DNA from: Haloplanus ruber
GTDB taxonomy: Archaea; Halobacteriota; Halobacteria; Halobacteriales; Haloferacaceae
NCBI RefSeq assembly: GCF_024494725.1
Contig: NZ_JANHDK010000001.1
Span: 620,001-684,000, forward strand
Direction of reading: 5' to 3'
Length of the DNA stretch: 64,000 nucleotides
Both the position numbers and the translations under genes were made by a program. Below are positions 37,915 through 45,037 of this stretch, piece after piece. The notes beneath the pieces are model-generated. The model was not told the DNA's origin. It saw only the letters and a list, made by a program, of their open reading frames with translations, and ran no database searches. How positions within the stretch are numbered: the stretch's first letter is position 1; the number at the start of each line of letters is the position of its first letter.

Positions 37915-38040
37915 ATGCCAAACGAGCCACCGACGGTCAGTGATTACGAGGAGATGGCAGAGGTTGACTTCGACTTCAGTGACGACGAGCTAGATAGGGA
38001 GACTCTAAACGCGAGACTCGCTGAAATGTTCGACAACTAG
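37915..38040 (+). CDS. 41-residue acidic protein in DUF1102 operon
   Basis: ATG at 37915 starts two bases after the preceding stop. The 41 codons read MPNEPPTVSDYEEMAEVDFD, then FSDDELDRETLNARLAEMFDN, very acidic, with a helix-forming C-terminus. The tight junction with the DUF1102-type operon supports it being real. No family recognised; an accessory or chaperone-like role is possible. Confidence 0.6.
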   Translation: MPNEPPTVSDYEEMAEVDFDFSDDELDRETLNARLAEMFDN

Positions 38041-38077
38041 AATCGAGCGGGTTCTCTCCGCTATTCTCTAATTTCTA

Positions 38078-38285
38078 TATCGACGAAAGTGACGCCGTTG
38101 AGCCAAACGCGTCTCGTGCCTGTTGTACGGTGTCGTGAACTAACTCAGCGACGTACGACGACCGGAGACCCCTGTCAAACTCCCTTCTGCGAGGGAGTAG
38201 TTCCGCGCTCAGAGGTGATGAATCCAGTCGTCTCAGAGTTCGCACTTCGCGGTCGTGATCCCTGAGTATGACCGAGGAACAGTAG
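38078..38285 (-). pseudogene. Possible gene remnant abutting tRNA-Ala
   Basis: On the minus strand a frame free of stops runs from the end of the tRNA to a stop near 38078. It reads LRDHDREVRTLRRLDSSPL, then SAELLPRRREFDRG and LRSSYVAELVHDTVQQARDAF. The second half looks like a real protein C-terminus, with codons such as TTA unusual for this genome. There is no start codon before the tRNA, so if genuine it is a truncated relic, possibly left by an element inserted at the tRNA. Confidence 0.3.
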
Positions 38286-38357
38286 TGGACTCGCCGGGAT
38301 TTGAACCCGGGGCCTCTCCCATGCCAAGGGAGTGATCTACCCCTGATCTACGAGCCC
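38286..38357 (-). tRNA. tRNA-Ala (anticodon GGC)
   Basis: A 72-base cloverleaf on the minus strand. Acceptor arms GGGCTCG / CGAGTCC pair with one G-U, discriminator A. The anticodon stem is CTCCC/GGGAG with loop TTGGCAT giving anticodon GGC, and the T arm is CCGGG-TTCAAAT-CCCGG. CCA is not encoded and no intron is seen. Confidence 0.95.
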
Positions 38358-38385
38358 GCGTCGCAACGAACCGTACCGCGGTCCA

Positions 38386-38395
38386 CATAATAAGG
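38386..38395 (-). promoter_or_regulatory. Probable TATA element of tRNA-Ala
   Basis: CCTTATTATG on the minus strand lies about 29-38 bases before the tRNA 5' end, in an otherwise GC-rich stretch. Confidence 0.5.
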
Positions 38396-38449
38396 CCTTC
38401 GGATCGGGGCGTCGGTCGTGTCACAGTCCCACGGCCCCGAACCCTCGGA

Positions 38450-38467
38450 TTCGAAACGGTTTAGTGC
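38450..38467 (+). promoter_or_regulatory. BRE/TATA promoter of the rps15 operon
   Basis: TTCGAAACGGTTTAGTGC has a BRE-like CGAAAC followed by a TATA-like TTTAG. It would start transcription at about 38487, giving a leader of about 115 bases before the rps15 ATG, unusually long for a haloarchaeal gene. Confidence 0.5.
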
Positions 38468-38543
38468 TGGACTGCGTTGGTTCGGGTGGGAACGGCGCGA
38501 CCGCAAATCCGACTCGCCTTCGGGCTTGGGATTGCGGGAGTGT

Positions 38544-38565
38544 GTGACCGACAGCTGTCGGTCAC
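38544..38565 (+). promoter_or_regulatory. Perfect 22-bp palindrome in rps15 leader
   Basis: Arms GTGACCGACAG and CTGTCGGTCAC abut with no mismatch. In RNA this gives a 9-bp stem with an AGCU loop, 38 bases before the start codon. It could be a ribosomal-protein autoregulatory leader hairpin or a DNA operator; the sequence does not decide. Confidence 0.7.
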
Positions 38566-38603
38566 GGATACGCTTCTGCGGTCTGTGCGGTTCCAATCCA
38601 TCT

Positions 38604-39071
38604 ATGGCACGAATGCACACCCGCCGCCGTGGCTCGTCCGGTTCGGACAAGCCGGCGGCAGACGAACCCCCGGAGTGGAGCGACGTAGACGAAGCGGACA
38701 TCGAAGAGCGCGTGGTCGAACTCGCCGAGCAGGGTCACGACCCGAGCGTCATCGGGATGAAACTGCGCGACGAGGGCGTGAAAGGCACGCCAATCCCCGA
38801 CGTCAAGCTGGCGACGGGGAAGAAGCTCACCGAGATTCTGGCAGAACACGACGCTGAGCCGGAACTGCCCGAGGACCTGCGCAGCCTGATGGAGCGGGCC
38901 CTCCGCCTGCGCGAGCATATGCAGGAGAACCCTCAGGACCACCAGAACAAGCGCGCACTCCAGAACACGGAGTCGAAGATCCGCCGCCTCGTGAACTACT
39001 ACCGCGGCGACGCGCTCGACGAGGACTTCACGTACAGCTACGAGGTCGCCGTCGAACTGCTCGAGGAATAG
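38604..39071 (+). CDS. rps15: 30S ribosomal protein S15
   Basis: A 155-residue archaeal/eukaryotic-type S15 (S13e family): MARMHTRRRGSSGSDKP, WSDVDEADIEERVVELA, GHDPSVIGMKLRDEGVKGTPIPDVK, and the conserved HQNKRALQNTESKIRRLVNYYR RNA-binding region near the C-terminus. It binds 16S rRNA in the small subunit. Upstream in-frame ATGs (38418 and others) would add non-homologous residues. It begins a four-gene operon. Confidence 0.97.
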   Translation: MARMHTRRRGSSGSDKPAADEPPEWSDVDEADIEERVVELAEQGHDPSVIGMKLRDEGVKGTPIPDVKLATGKKLTEILAEHDAEPELPEDLRSLMERALRLREHMQENPQDHQNKRALQNTESKIRRLVNYYRGDALDEDFTYSYEVAVELLEE

Positions 39072-40244
39072 ATGTCCACCGCGCCCGCGACAGTCGAGGA
39101 CGCCGACGCCGGCGACGTGGCCGCGACGCTCCGTGACGCCCCGTTCGTCCGGGTCGTCGCGGCGGCGAACGGCGACGCGCTGGCCGCCAGCGGCGTCCTC
39201 GCGCGGGCGTTACGGGAGCGATCCACGCCCTTCCAGGTGCGCGTCGACCCGGTGCCCAACCCCTTGCCGGCCGACGGCGACGATGTCGCCCTCGCACTCG
39301 GCGTGACGGGTGGGGACCTCGCACTCCCGGGCGACGCGCGGCCGACGAGTGTCGGGGCCGCGGCGGCGGCCCGCGAACTCGGCGTCGACTCCGATCCGAT
39401 CCTCGCGCTCGCGGGGGTCACCGCGGCCGGTCGCCCGGTCGGTGACGCGCCGTCGTTGCTCGACGCGGCCACAGAGCAGACGGAGATCGAGCGTCGCCCG
39501 GGATTAGCGGTTCCGACGACCGACCCGGTTGAGGGTCTCGCCCACTCGACGCTCGTTCGCGGGCCGGGGTCGGGCGATCCCGAACAGGTGCGGGCGGCGC
39601 TCGCGGACCTCGGTGTTCCCGCCGACCCCGAGAGTGCGGACCGTCGGCAGTTGGCGTCGTGGCTGGCTATCGAGGCTTCGGCGCCGTCGACGCGGGCTGC
39701 GGAGGCCGTCGAGCGGGTCCTGCATCCGTACGCGACCCCGGAGCGTCGGTTCGCGACCGTCGCAGGGTTCGGTGACGCCCTTGACGCGGCCGCACGCGAG
39801 CGGCCGGGGACGGGAGTCGCCCTCGCCATTCGCGACGCCGAGGCGACCCGGTCGGCCGTCGTCGACGCCTGGCGGGGACACGCCCGGGCGGTCCACGGGG
39901 CGCTGTCGGACGCGACGACGGGTCGATACGACGGCGTCTTCGTCGCGCGCGTCGCGGACGGTGATCCGGGTCGGCTCGAAACGGTCGCTCGCCTCTGTCG
40001 GGACTTCGAGTCGCCGGAGCCGACCGTGTTGGTCGTTGCCGACGAGGCGGCTGCCGCCGCGAGCACGGCCGACGACGGTCTCGACGCGGCGATGGCCGAG
40101 GCGGTTCGGGCGGTCGACGCGGACGGGCAGAGCGCCGGTGGCTCCCGGTGGGCGACGGCGCGGTTCGACGACGCGAGCGCGGACGCGGACGCGTTCGAAG
40201 CGGAGGTATCGAGGTTCATCGCGGCGTTCAGGGGGGCGCTATGA
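39072..40244 (+). CDS. RecJ-like DHH-family protein, catalytic motifs degenerate
   Basis: A 390-residue protein starting directly after the rps15 stop, its own stop overlapping pcc1. Position in the rps15-pcc1-rps3ae operon and overall pattern match the haloarchaeal RecJ-like exonuclease family. The motif I position reads VVAAANGDALAASGV rather than HxDxDG, and no DHH is present near GVTGGDLALPGD. A catalytically inactive, structural role (like RecJ-type partners of replication or ribosome factors) is therefore likely. Composition is extremely Ala/Asp-rich. Confidence 0.72.
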   Translation: MSTAPATVEDADAGDVAATLRDAPFVRVVAAANGDALAASGVLARALRERSTPFQVRVDPVPNPLPADGDDVALALGVTGGDLALPGDARPTSVGAAAAARELGVDSDPILALAGVTAAGRPVGDAPSLLDAATEQTEIERRPGLAVPTTDPVEGLAHSTLVRGPGSGDPEQVRAALADLGVPADPESADRRQLASWLAIEASAPSTRAAEAVERVLHPYATPERRFATVAGFGDALDAAARERPGTGVALAIRDAEATRSAVVDAWRGHARAVHGALSDATTGRYDGVFVARVADGDPGRLETVARLCRDFESPEPTVLVVADEAAAAASTADDGLDAAMAEAVRAVDADGQSAGGSRWATARFDDASADADAFEAEVSRFIAAFRGAL

Positions 40245-40477
40245 GACGCGCCCGCGTCGAGACGACACACGAGGACGCGTCGGCGGTGGCGGCCGCACTC
40301 CGGCCGGACAACACGCCGTCGATGACGACCGACGTGGCGGACGACGTCGTCCGCACGGTCGTCGAACGCGAGACCGCAGGCGGTCTGGGGTCGACCCTCG
40401 ACGATTACGTGGTGAACCTGACGGTCGCGGAGACCGTCGTACAAACGGCACGCGGACACAACCACAATCATGAGTGA
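40241..40477 (+). CDS. pcc1: KEOPS complex subunit Pcc1
   Basis: A 78-residue protein whose ATGA overlaps the previous stop and whose own stop overlaps the rps3ae start by 8 bases. The sequence ALRPDNTPSMTTDVADDVVRT, then LGSTLDDYVVNLTVAETV, is the Pcc1/CTAG-type dimerisation fold. Pcc1 dimers scaffold Kae1/Bud32 in t6A tRNA modification. Confidence 0.88.
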   Translation: MRRARVETTHEDASAVAAALRPDNTPSMTTDVADDVVRTVVERETAGGLGSTLDDYVVNLTVAETVVQTARGHNHNHE

Positions 40478-41114
40478 ACGCTCAGTACCCAAGCAGCAAC
40501 GTGGCAAGCGCTGGTATACGGTTTTCGCCCCGGAGCAGTACGACCGGGCGGAACTCGGCCAGACGCTCGCCGACGAACCGGAGAAGATCATCGGACGAAC
40601 CATCGAGACGACCCTCGGCGACCTCACGAACGACGCCGGGTCGAACAACACCAAACTCACGTTCAAGATCACGGACGTGGGGTCGGACTCCGCGTACACG
40701 GAGTTCGTCAAGCACGAACTCACGCGGGACTACCTGCGGAGTCTGGTGCGCCGCGGCGCCTCGAAGGTCGGCGCCACCGTGACGGTGCTGACGACGGACG
40801 ACTACCGCGTCCGCGTACAGCCCGTCGCGTTCACGACGAAGAAGGCCGACCGGAGCCAGGAGCAGGCCATCCGGCGGGTCATGATCGACCTCGTCGAGGA
40901 AGCTGCCGACGAACGCGACTTCGAGTCCTTCGTCGAGAGCTGTATCGAGGGGCGTCTCTCCTCGGCCGTCTACGGCGAGGCCAAGACCATCTACCCGCTC
41001 CGGCGGGTCGAGGTCCAGAAACTCACCCTCGAAGCGCGGCCCGAAGAGGTCGCCGCCGAGGAGGAGGCCGCCGTCGACGTCGACGAGGAAGACGTCGCTG
41101 TCGACGAGGACTGA
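40470..41114 (+). CDS. rps3ae: 30S ribosomal protein S3Ae (S1e)
   Basis: A 214-residue archaeal S3Ae: KQQRGKRWYTVFAPEQYDRAELGQT, GRTIETTLGDLTND, KLTFKITDVGSDSAYTEFVKHELTRDYLRSLVRRG, and YPLRRVEVQKL near the end, with an acidic halophilic tail. Last gene of the operon. Confidence 0.97.
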   Translation: MSERSVPKQQRGKRWYTVFAPEQYDRAELGQTLADEPEKIIGRTIETTLGDLTNDAGSNNTKLTFKITDVGSDSAYTEFVKHELTRDYLRSLVRRGASKVGATVTVLTTDDYRVRVQPVAFTTKKADRSQEQAIRRVMIDLVEEAADERDFESFVESCIEGRLSSAVYGEAKTIYPLRRVEVQKLTLEARPEEVAAEEEAAVDVDEEDVAVDED

Positions 41115-41128
41115 TCGGTACCGACCGA

Positions 41129-41138
41129 CCCTTTTTGC
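41129..41138 (+). terminator. Possible T-run terminator after rps3ae
   Basis: ACCCTTTTTG follows the rps3ae stop by about 15 bases, the only T5 run nearby. Haloarchaeal termination often occurs at such runs. It could equally be a promoter element of the LLM gene at 41188. Confidence 0.3.
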
Positions 41139-41187
41139 GGACGCCGCGATCCGAGTACGGATGTGTGTCCGGCGACAAGGACACCCG

Positions 41188-42111
41188 ATGACCGAGTTGG
41201 AGTACGCAAACGCCGGCTACCGACGGCTGTTCGCATCCGACGGCCTCTCGTTCGGAATCGGGTTCCCGCTTACGGGCGTCCGGGAATCGACCCCAGACAT
41301 CGCGACGGAGACACGACTCGCGAGCCACGCCGAGTCGGTTGGTTTCGACGGTCTCTGGGCACGGGACGTCCCGACGTACTGGCCGCGGTTCGGCGACGCT
41401 GGCGGCGCGTTCGATACGTGGCCCCTGCTCTCGCACGCGGCGGCGCACACCGACGAGATAGCGCTCGGAACCGCTAGCGTCGTCCTTCCGCTCCGGCACC
41501 CGATTCACGTGGCCAAGGCCGCGGCGAGCGTCGACCGTCTCTCGGAGGGCCGACTCGTCCTCGGCGTCGCCTCCGGCGACCGTGACCCCGAGTATCCCGC
41601 GTTCGGCGTCGACCCGGACGACCGGGACGTGACGGTCCGCGAGCGCATCGACGCGATTCGGACCCTCTGGCGCGAGGAGTATCCGACCCTCGATGGCCCG
41701 TGGGGTGAACTCGACGGCAAGTTGGACGTGTTGCCGAAGCCGACGACGGAGACGCTTCCACTGTTCCCGACGGGCCACGCCCGCCAGTCGGTCGAGTGGA
41801 TTGCCGACCACGGTGACGGCTGGATCTTCTATCACCTCCCGGAGGAAACACTCCGGAGCTACTTAGACCGGTGGCGGAACCTCGCGGGCGAGAAACCGTT
41901 CGTGATCGCCGTCCGCGTCGATCTCACGGACGACCCGGGAGCGGAGCCGGAGCCGATCCACCTCGGCTACCGCGCCGGTATCGACTGGTTTCGGGACTAC
42001 TTCCGACGACTGTCGGAGTACGGTCTCGATCACGCCATCATCAGCCTCCTGTCCGCGAAGCCCCGGCGGGCGATGACGCGGTTCGCCGCGGGCGTCCTCG
42101 ACGAGCACTGA
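41188..42111 (+). CDS. Luciferase-like (LLM) F420/FMN-type oxidoreductase
   Basis: A 307-residue TIM-barrel flavin/F420 protein. It starts MTELEYANAGYRRLF, with SFGIGFPLTG, ESVGFDGLWARDVPTYWPRFGD and IALGTASVVLPLRHPIHVAKAAASVDRLSEGRLVLGVASGD, the conserved LLM core. It resembles the TIGR03571 (BA3436-type) subfamily. The cofactor could be FMN or F420; substrate unknown. The upstream ATG at 41161 is less likely because it adds MCVRRQGHP. Confidence 0.88.
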   Translation: MTELEYANAGYRRLFASDGLSFGIGFPLTGVRESTPDIATETRLASHAESVGFDGLWARDVPTYWPRFGDAGGAFDTWPLLSHAAAHTDEIALGTASVVLPLRHPIHVAKAAASVDRLSEGRLVLGVASGDRDPEYPAFGVDPDDRDVTVRERIDAIRTLWREEYPTLDGPWGELDGKLDVLPKPTTETLPLFPTGHARQSVEWIADHGDGWIFYHLPEETLRSYLDRWRNLAGEKPFVIAVRVDLTDDPGAEPEPIHLGYRAGIDWFRDYFRRLSEYGLDHAIISLLSAKPRRAMTRFAAGVLDEH

Positions 42112-42192
42112 CCGGCGACGACCGCCGGCCACGTGACGTAAGCCCCGAGTTCGCCCGGTACGCTTGTGCCCACCGGGACCCCACACAGTGGT

Positions 42193-43212
42193 ATGAGCAC
42201 CGCCCAGGCGCTACGAGAGCTACTGACGCCGGCCGAGGAACTGACCATCGTCTGTCACAACAACCCCGATCCGGACTGTCTCGCGAGCGCGCTAGCGCTC
42301 GGACGGATCGCCGCAGCCGTCGGAATCGACGAGCGGCGGATCCTCTACAGCGGGGACATCTCACACCAGCAAAACCGGGCGTTCATCAACCTCCTCGATA
42401 TCGACCTCCGGGAGTTCGACACGGAGAGCATCCGTGACCGCCCGCCGGAGTCGCTCCTAGCGTTTGTCGATCACGCTGTCCCCGGCGCGAACAACCGCGT
42501 GTCGGACGGGACGCCGGTGGACATCGTCTTCGATCACCATCCTGCGGAGGATATCGATGCTCGCTTTGTCGACCACCGCGAGACCATCGGCGCGACGGCG
42601 ACGATTCTCACCGAATACGTCCGGGCGTTCGACCTCGACCTCGATGCCACGCTGGCGACGGCGCTGCTGTTTGCGATCCGGCGGGAGACGCTGGGCTTTC
42701 TCCGTGGCGCGACCGACGCCGAGTACGACGCCGCGGGATATCTCCACGACGCGGCGGATCTGGATCTGCTCCGACAGCTCTCGACGCCGTCGGTCACCGG
42801 TGCCACCGTCGACGCCATCGCCCGCGCCATCGCCAACCGGCGGGTTCGGGGCGCGGTGCTCATCTCCCACGTCGGCCGGACGACCGAACGAGACGCCCTC
42901 CCGCAAGCGGCGGACTACCTCGCCACGCTGGAGGGGGTCGAAACCGCCGTCGTCTTCGGTGTCGTCGACGAGAGCATCCACCTGAGCGCACGCTCGACGG
43001 ACACACGGGTCCACATCGGCGACGTGCTCACCGAGGCGTTCTCGGATGTGGGCAGCGCCGGCGGCCACCGGGAGATGGCCGGCGGCGAGGTACCGCTCGG
43101 CATCTTCGCCGACTACACCAGCGACGACGCCCAACTGGTCGATATCGTCGAACAGGTCATCACCGCCCGACTCGTCGCGGGACTGAACCTGCAAGCGGAC
43201 GACGCCCTCTGA
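42193..43212 (+). CDS. DHH-family phosphoesterase (NrnA/RecJ-like)
   Basis: A 339-residue protein with intact DHH motifs: motif I VCHNNPDPDCLASALAL, motif II LAFVDHAVPG, motif III IVFDHHPAEDID, then a DHHA1 C-terminal domain with GGHREMAGGEVPLG. This is the pattern of archaeal oligoribonucleases/pAp phosphatases. It contrasts with the motif-poor RecJ-like gene at 39072. The start MSTAQALRELL at 42193 is preferred over 42166. Confidence 0.9.
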   Translation: MSTAQALRELLTPAEELTIVCHNNPDPDCLASALALGRIAAAVGIDERRILYSGDISHQQNRAFINLLDIDLREFDTESIRDRPPESLLAFVDHAVPGANNRVSDGTPVDIVFDHHPAEDIDARFVDHRETIGATATILTEYVRAFDLDLDATLATALLFAIRRETLGFLRGATDAEYDAAGYLHDAADLDLLRQLSTPSVTGATVDAIARAIANRRVRGAVLISHVGRTTERDALPQAADYLATLEGVETAVVFGVVDESIHLSARSTDTRVHIGDVLTEAFSDVGSAGGHREMAGGEVPLGIFADYTSDDAQLVDIVEQVITARLVAGLNLQADDAL

Positions 43213-43270
43213 GTCGGGGCGACGTAACCGGCCGCCGGCGCCGGGAGCCGAACGCTTATGATTGGCCATT

Positions 43271-43288
43271 TTTTAGGTATGCCTAAAA
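43271..43288 (+). promoter_or_regulatory. DtxR-type box overlapping a kinase start codon
   Basis: TTTTAGGTATGCCTAAAA is a perfect 7-4-7 inverted repeat with the core TTAGGnnnnCCTAA of DtxR/IdeR operators. Its last base is the A of the ATG at 43288, and an AT-rich TATA candidate (CTTATGATT, about 43255-43263) lies about 27 bases upstream, so the operator fills the space between TATA and start. A DtxR-family metalloregulator would block transcription when iron or manganese is plentiful. Confidence 0.75.
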
Positions 43289-44523
43289 TGGACGAGTCGA
43301 CGGACCAGATCGCCGGGGCCGTGTTTCGGGCGCTGAGTCGCCGCGGGCACGAGGCGGTAGAGCGGGCGGTGGTCGACGCCTACACCGGCGTCGGCGGGGA
43401 GACTGCGGCGGATCGGGAGCAACTCTCACGGACGGTGTTCGCGGAGTTGCTCGACGCGTTGGACCGCGAACTCGACGGCGAGGAGCAGGTGGCCGTGCTC
43501 ACGGCGGCCGTCGAGGATCTCGTGGATCGGTTCTCGACGGTGATCGACGCGGCGCCCGTGGCGATCTGTGCCGTCGACGAGAGGGGCTGCGTACAGCTCT
43601 GGAATCCGGCCGCCGAGCGAACCTTCGGCCGGGAGCGGGCGGCCGTCCTCGGTCGTTCGTTCGGTGTGACTTGGGCCGACAGACCGGACGGCGACGGATT
43701 CGACGCCCTCCTCGACCGCCTGCGGCGGGGAGCGCGGATCGCGGGCGAGGACGCACACCACCGGCGGCCGGACGGCTCCCTCCTCGATACCCGGATCTGG
43801 GCTGCCCCGCTCCGCCGGGAGGACGGGGGCGCGGCGTTTGTCGTCCTCGACGTGACGGATCGCCGGGGGCGTCGACAGCGACTCGGCGTCCTCAACCGGG
43901 TGTTGCGCCACAACCTCCGGAACGACGTGAACGTCGTACAGGGTCACGTCGATCAACTGGCGACACACGTAGACGACGAGGCGGCGAGACGGAGCCTCGA
44001 TGTCGCTCGGCGCCGCCTCGATGATCTCGTCGAGTTGAGCGACGAGGCCCGGTTGATCGCTCGGGTTGCCGACGCCGACCGGACCGAGGCGACCCGGCTG
44101 GATCTGGCCGCCGTGACGCGGGAGCGACTCGCCGAACTCCGGCGGACGTTCCCCGACTGTGAGATTCGGGCGACACTCCCGGACGTGGCCCCCGTGAGCG
44201 CGCACGAACTTCTCTCACACGCCGTCGACAACGTCCTCGAAAACGCGGTCGAGCACAACGAAACACCCGTTCCGCGGGTGTGTGTGGATCTCTCGACGGC
44301 CGACGCCGGCGAGCGAGTCGTCCTCCGAATCGTCGACGACGGTCCCGGACTCCCGCCGGTGGAGCGGCGCGTCCTCGAGGCGGGGGCGGAGACACAACTC
44401 ACCCATAGCACCGGGCTTGGGCTGTGGCTCACGAACTGGATCGTTCGCGTGTCGAGCGGCCGAGTCGACGTCGACACCGGCGACGACGGGACGACCGTCG
44501 TCGTCGAACTCCCGACGGCGTGA
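43288..44523 (+). CDS. PAS-domain sensor histidine kinase behind a DtxR-type box
   Basis: A 411-residue soluble kinase from MDESTDQIAGAV. Residues 1-85 form an N-terminal helical domain, residues about 90-195 a PAS domain (VIDAAPVAICAVDERGCVQLWNPAAERTFG). H208 is in RVLRHNLRNDVNVVQ; ATPase boxes are HAVDNVLENAVEHNE, VDDGPGLPPVE and THSTGLGLWLTNWIV. The start at 43288 is preferred over 43258 because the operator/TATA spacing fits a leaderless transcript. Its stop directly abuts the stop of the convergent halocyanin gene, hinting at joint function in metal response. Confidence 0.9.
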   Translation: MDESTDQIAGAVFRALSRRGHEAVERAVVDAYTGVGGETAADREQLSRTVFAELLDALDRELDGEEQVAVLTAAVEDLVDRFSTVIDAAPVAICAVDERGCVQLWNPAAERTFGRERAAVLGRSFGVTWADRPDGDGFDALLDRLRRGARIAGEDAHHRRPDGSLLDTRIWAAPLRREDGGAAFVVLDVTDRRGRRQRLGVLNRVLRHNLRNDVNVVQGHVDQLATHVDDEAARRSLDVARRRLDDLVELSDEARLIARVADADRTEATRLDLAAVTRERLAELRRTFPDCEIRATLPDVAPVSAHELLSHAVDNVLENAVEHNETPVPRVCVDLSTADAGERVVLRIVDDGPGLPPVERRVLEAGAETQLTHSTGLGLWLTNWIVRVSSGRVDVDTGDDGTTVVVELPTA

Positions 44524-44940
44524 TCACTCCTCGACGACGACCTGTCCGACCATCCCCGCCCGCTCGTGTGGGATACAGAAGTAGTTGAACCGGCCGGGCG
44601 TCTCGAAGGTGTGGCTGAACGTCTCCCCGTTTTCGAGCGCGCCGTCCAACCCGTCCCACGCCTCGCGGGCGGCGCTCGTGGAGTCGTAGCCGCCCGTGGC
44701 GAAGAAGTCCGCACCCTCGGGGATGCCGTCGTCGTAGGCGGTGACGGAGTGAGCGCGGGCGCTGTTGTTGTGCCAGACAACGTCCTCACCGACGGTGATC
44801 GTGATGGTCGCGGGCTGGAAGGCTTCGGCGGTCATACCGACATCGCCCTTGACGTCACCGCTGACGCCACCGGCGACACAGCCGGCGCTGCCGACGGCCA
44901 GTCCCGTTCCGAGCGCCGCGAGGAGTCGACGCCTGTGCAT
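44524..44940 (-). CDS. Halocyanin-like blue-copper lipoprotein
   Basis: A 138-residue protein: signal MHRRRLLAALGTGLAVGSAGC with twin arginine and lipobox cysteine C21, then a plastocyanin-fold domain. Type 1 copper ligands are H64 (ARAHSVTA), C122, H125 and M130 (FCIPHERAGM). The stretch SVTAYDDGIPEGADFFATGGYDS is nearly repeated in the C-terminal domain of the protein at 52560, so they are paralogues. Likely a membrane-anchored electron carrier. An alternative longer start (45156) lacks a signal peptide. Confidence 0.92.
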   Translation of the reverse strand: MHRRRLLAALGTGLAVGSAGCVAGGVSGDVKGDVGMTAEAFQPATITITVGEDVVWHNNSARAHSVTAYDDGIPEGADFFATGGYDSTSAAREAWDGLDGALENGETFSHTFETPGRFNYFCIPHERAGMVGQVVVEE

Positions 44941-44960
44941 ACGTATCACTCGGCGCGCGA

Positions 44961-44970
44961 CGAATAAAGG
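44961..44970 (-). promoter_or_regulatory. Probable TATA element of halocyanin gene
   Basis: CCTTTATTCG on the minus strand is centred about 25-27 bases before the start at 44940, fitting a leaderless transcript. No DtxR-type box is visible here. Confidence 0.45.
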
Positions 44971-44997
44971 CAGACTGGTTCGGTGATCGAATCCGAC

Positions 44998-45008
44998 GAT
45001 ATAAAGAC
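44998..45008 (+). promoter_or_regulatory. Probable TATA element of pssA
   Basis: GATATAAAGAC lies 30-40 bases before the pssA ATG, giving a transcript with a leader of under 15 bases. Divergent with the halocyanin promoter about 30 bases away. Confidence 0.5.
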
Positions 45009-45037
45009 GTAAATCCTCGGTCCCAGAGGTTGGGCCT

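Noticed and set aside
39038-40723. Minus-strand open frame of 561 codons, Ser/Ala-rich
   Set aside because: Antisense shadow of the RecJ-like/pcc1/rps3ae operon.
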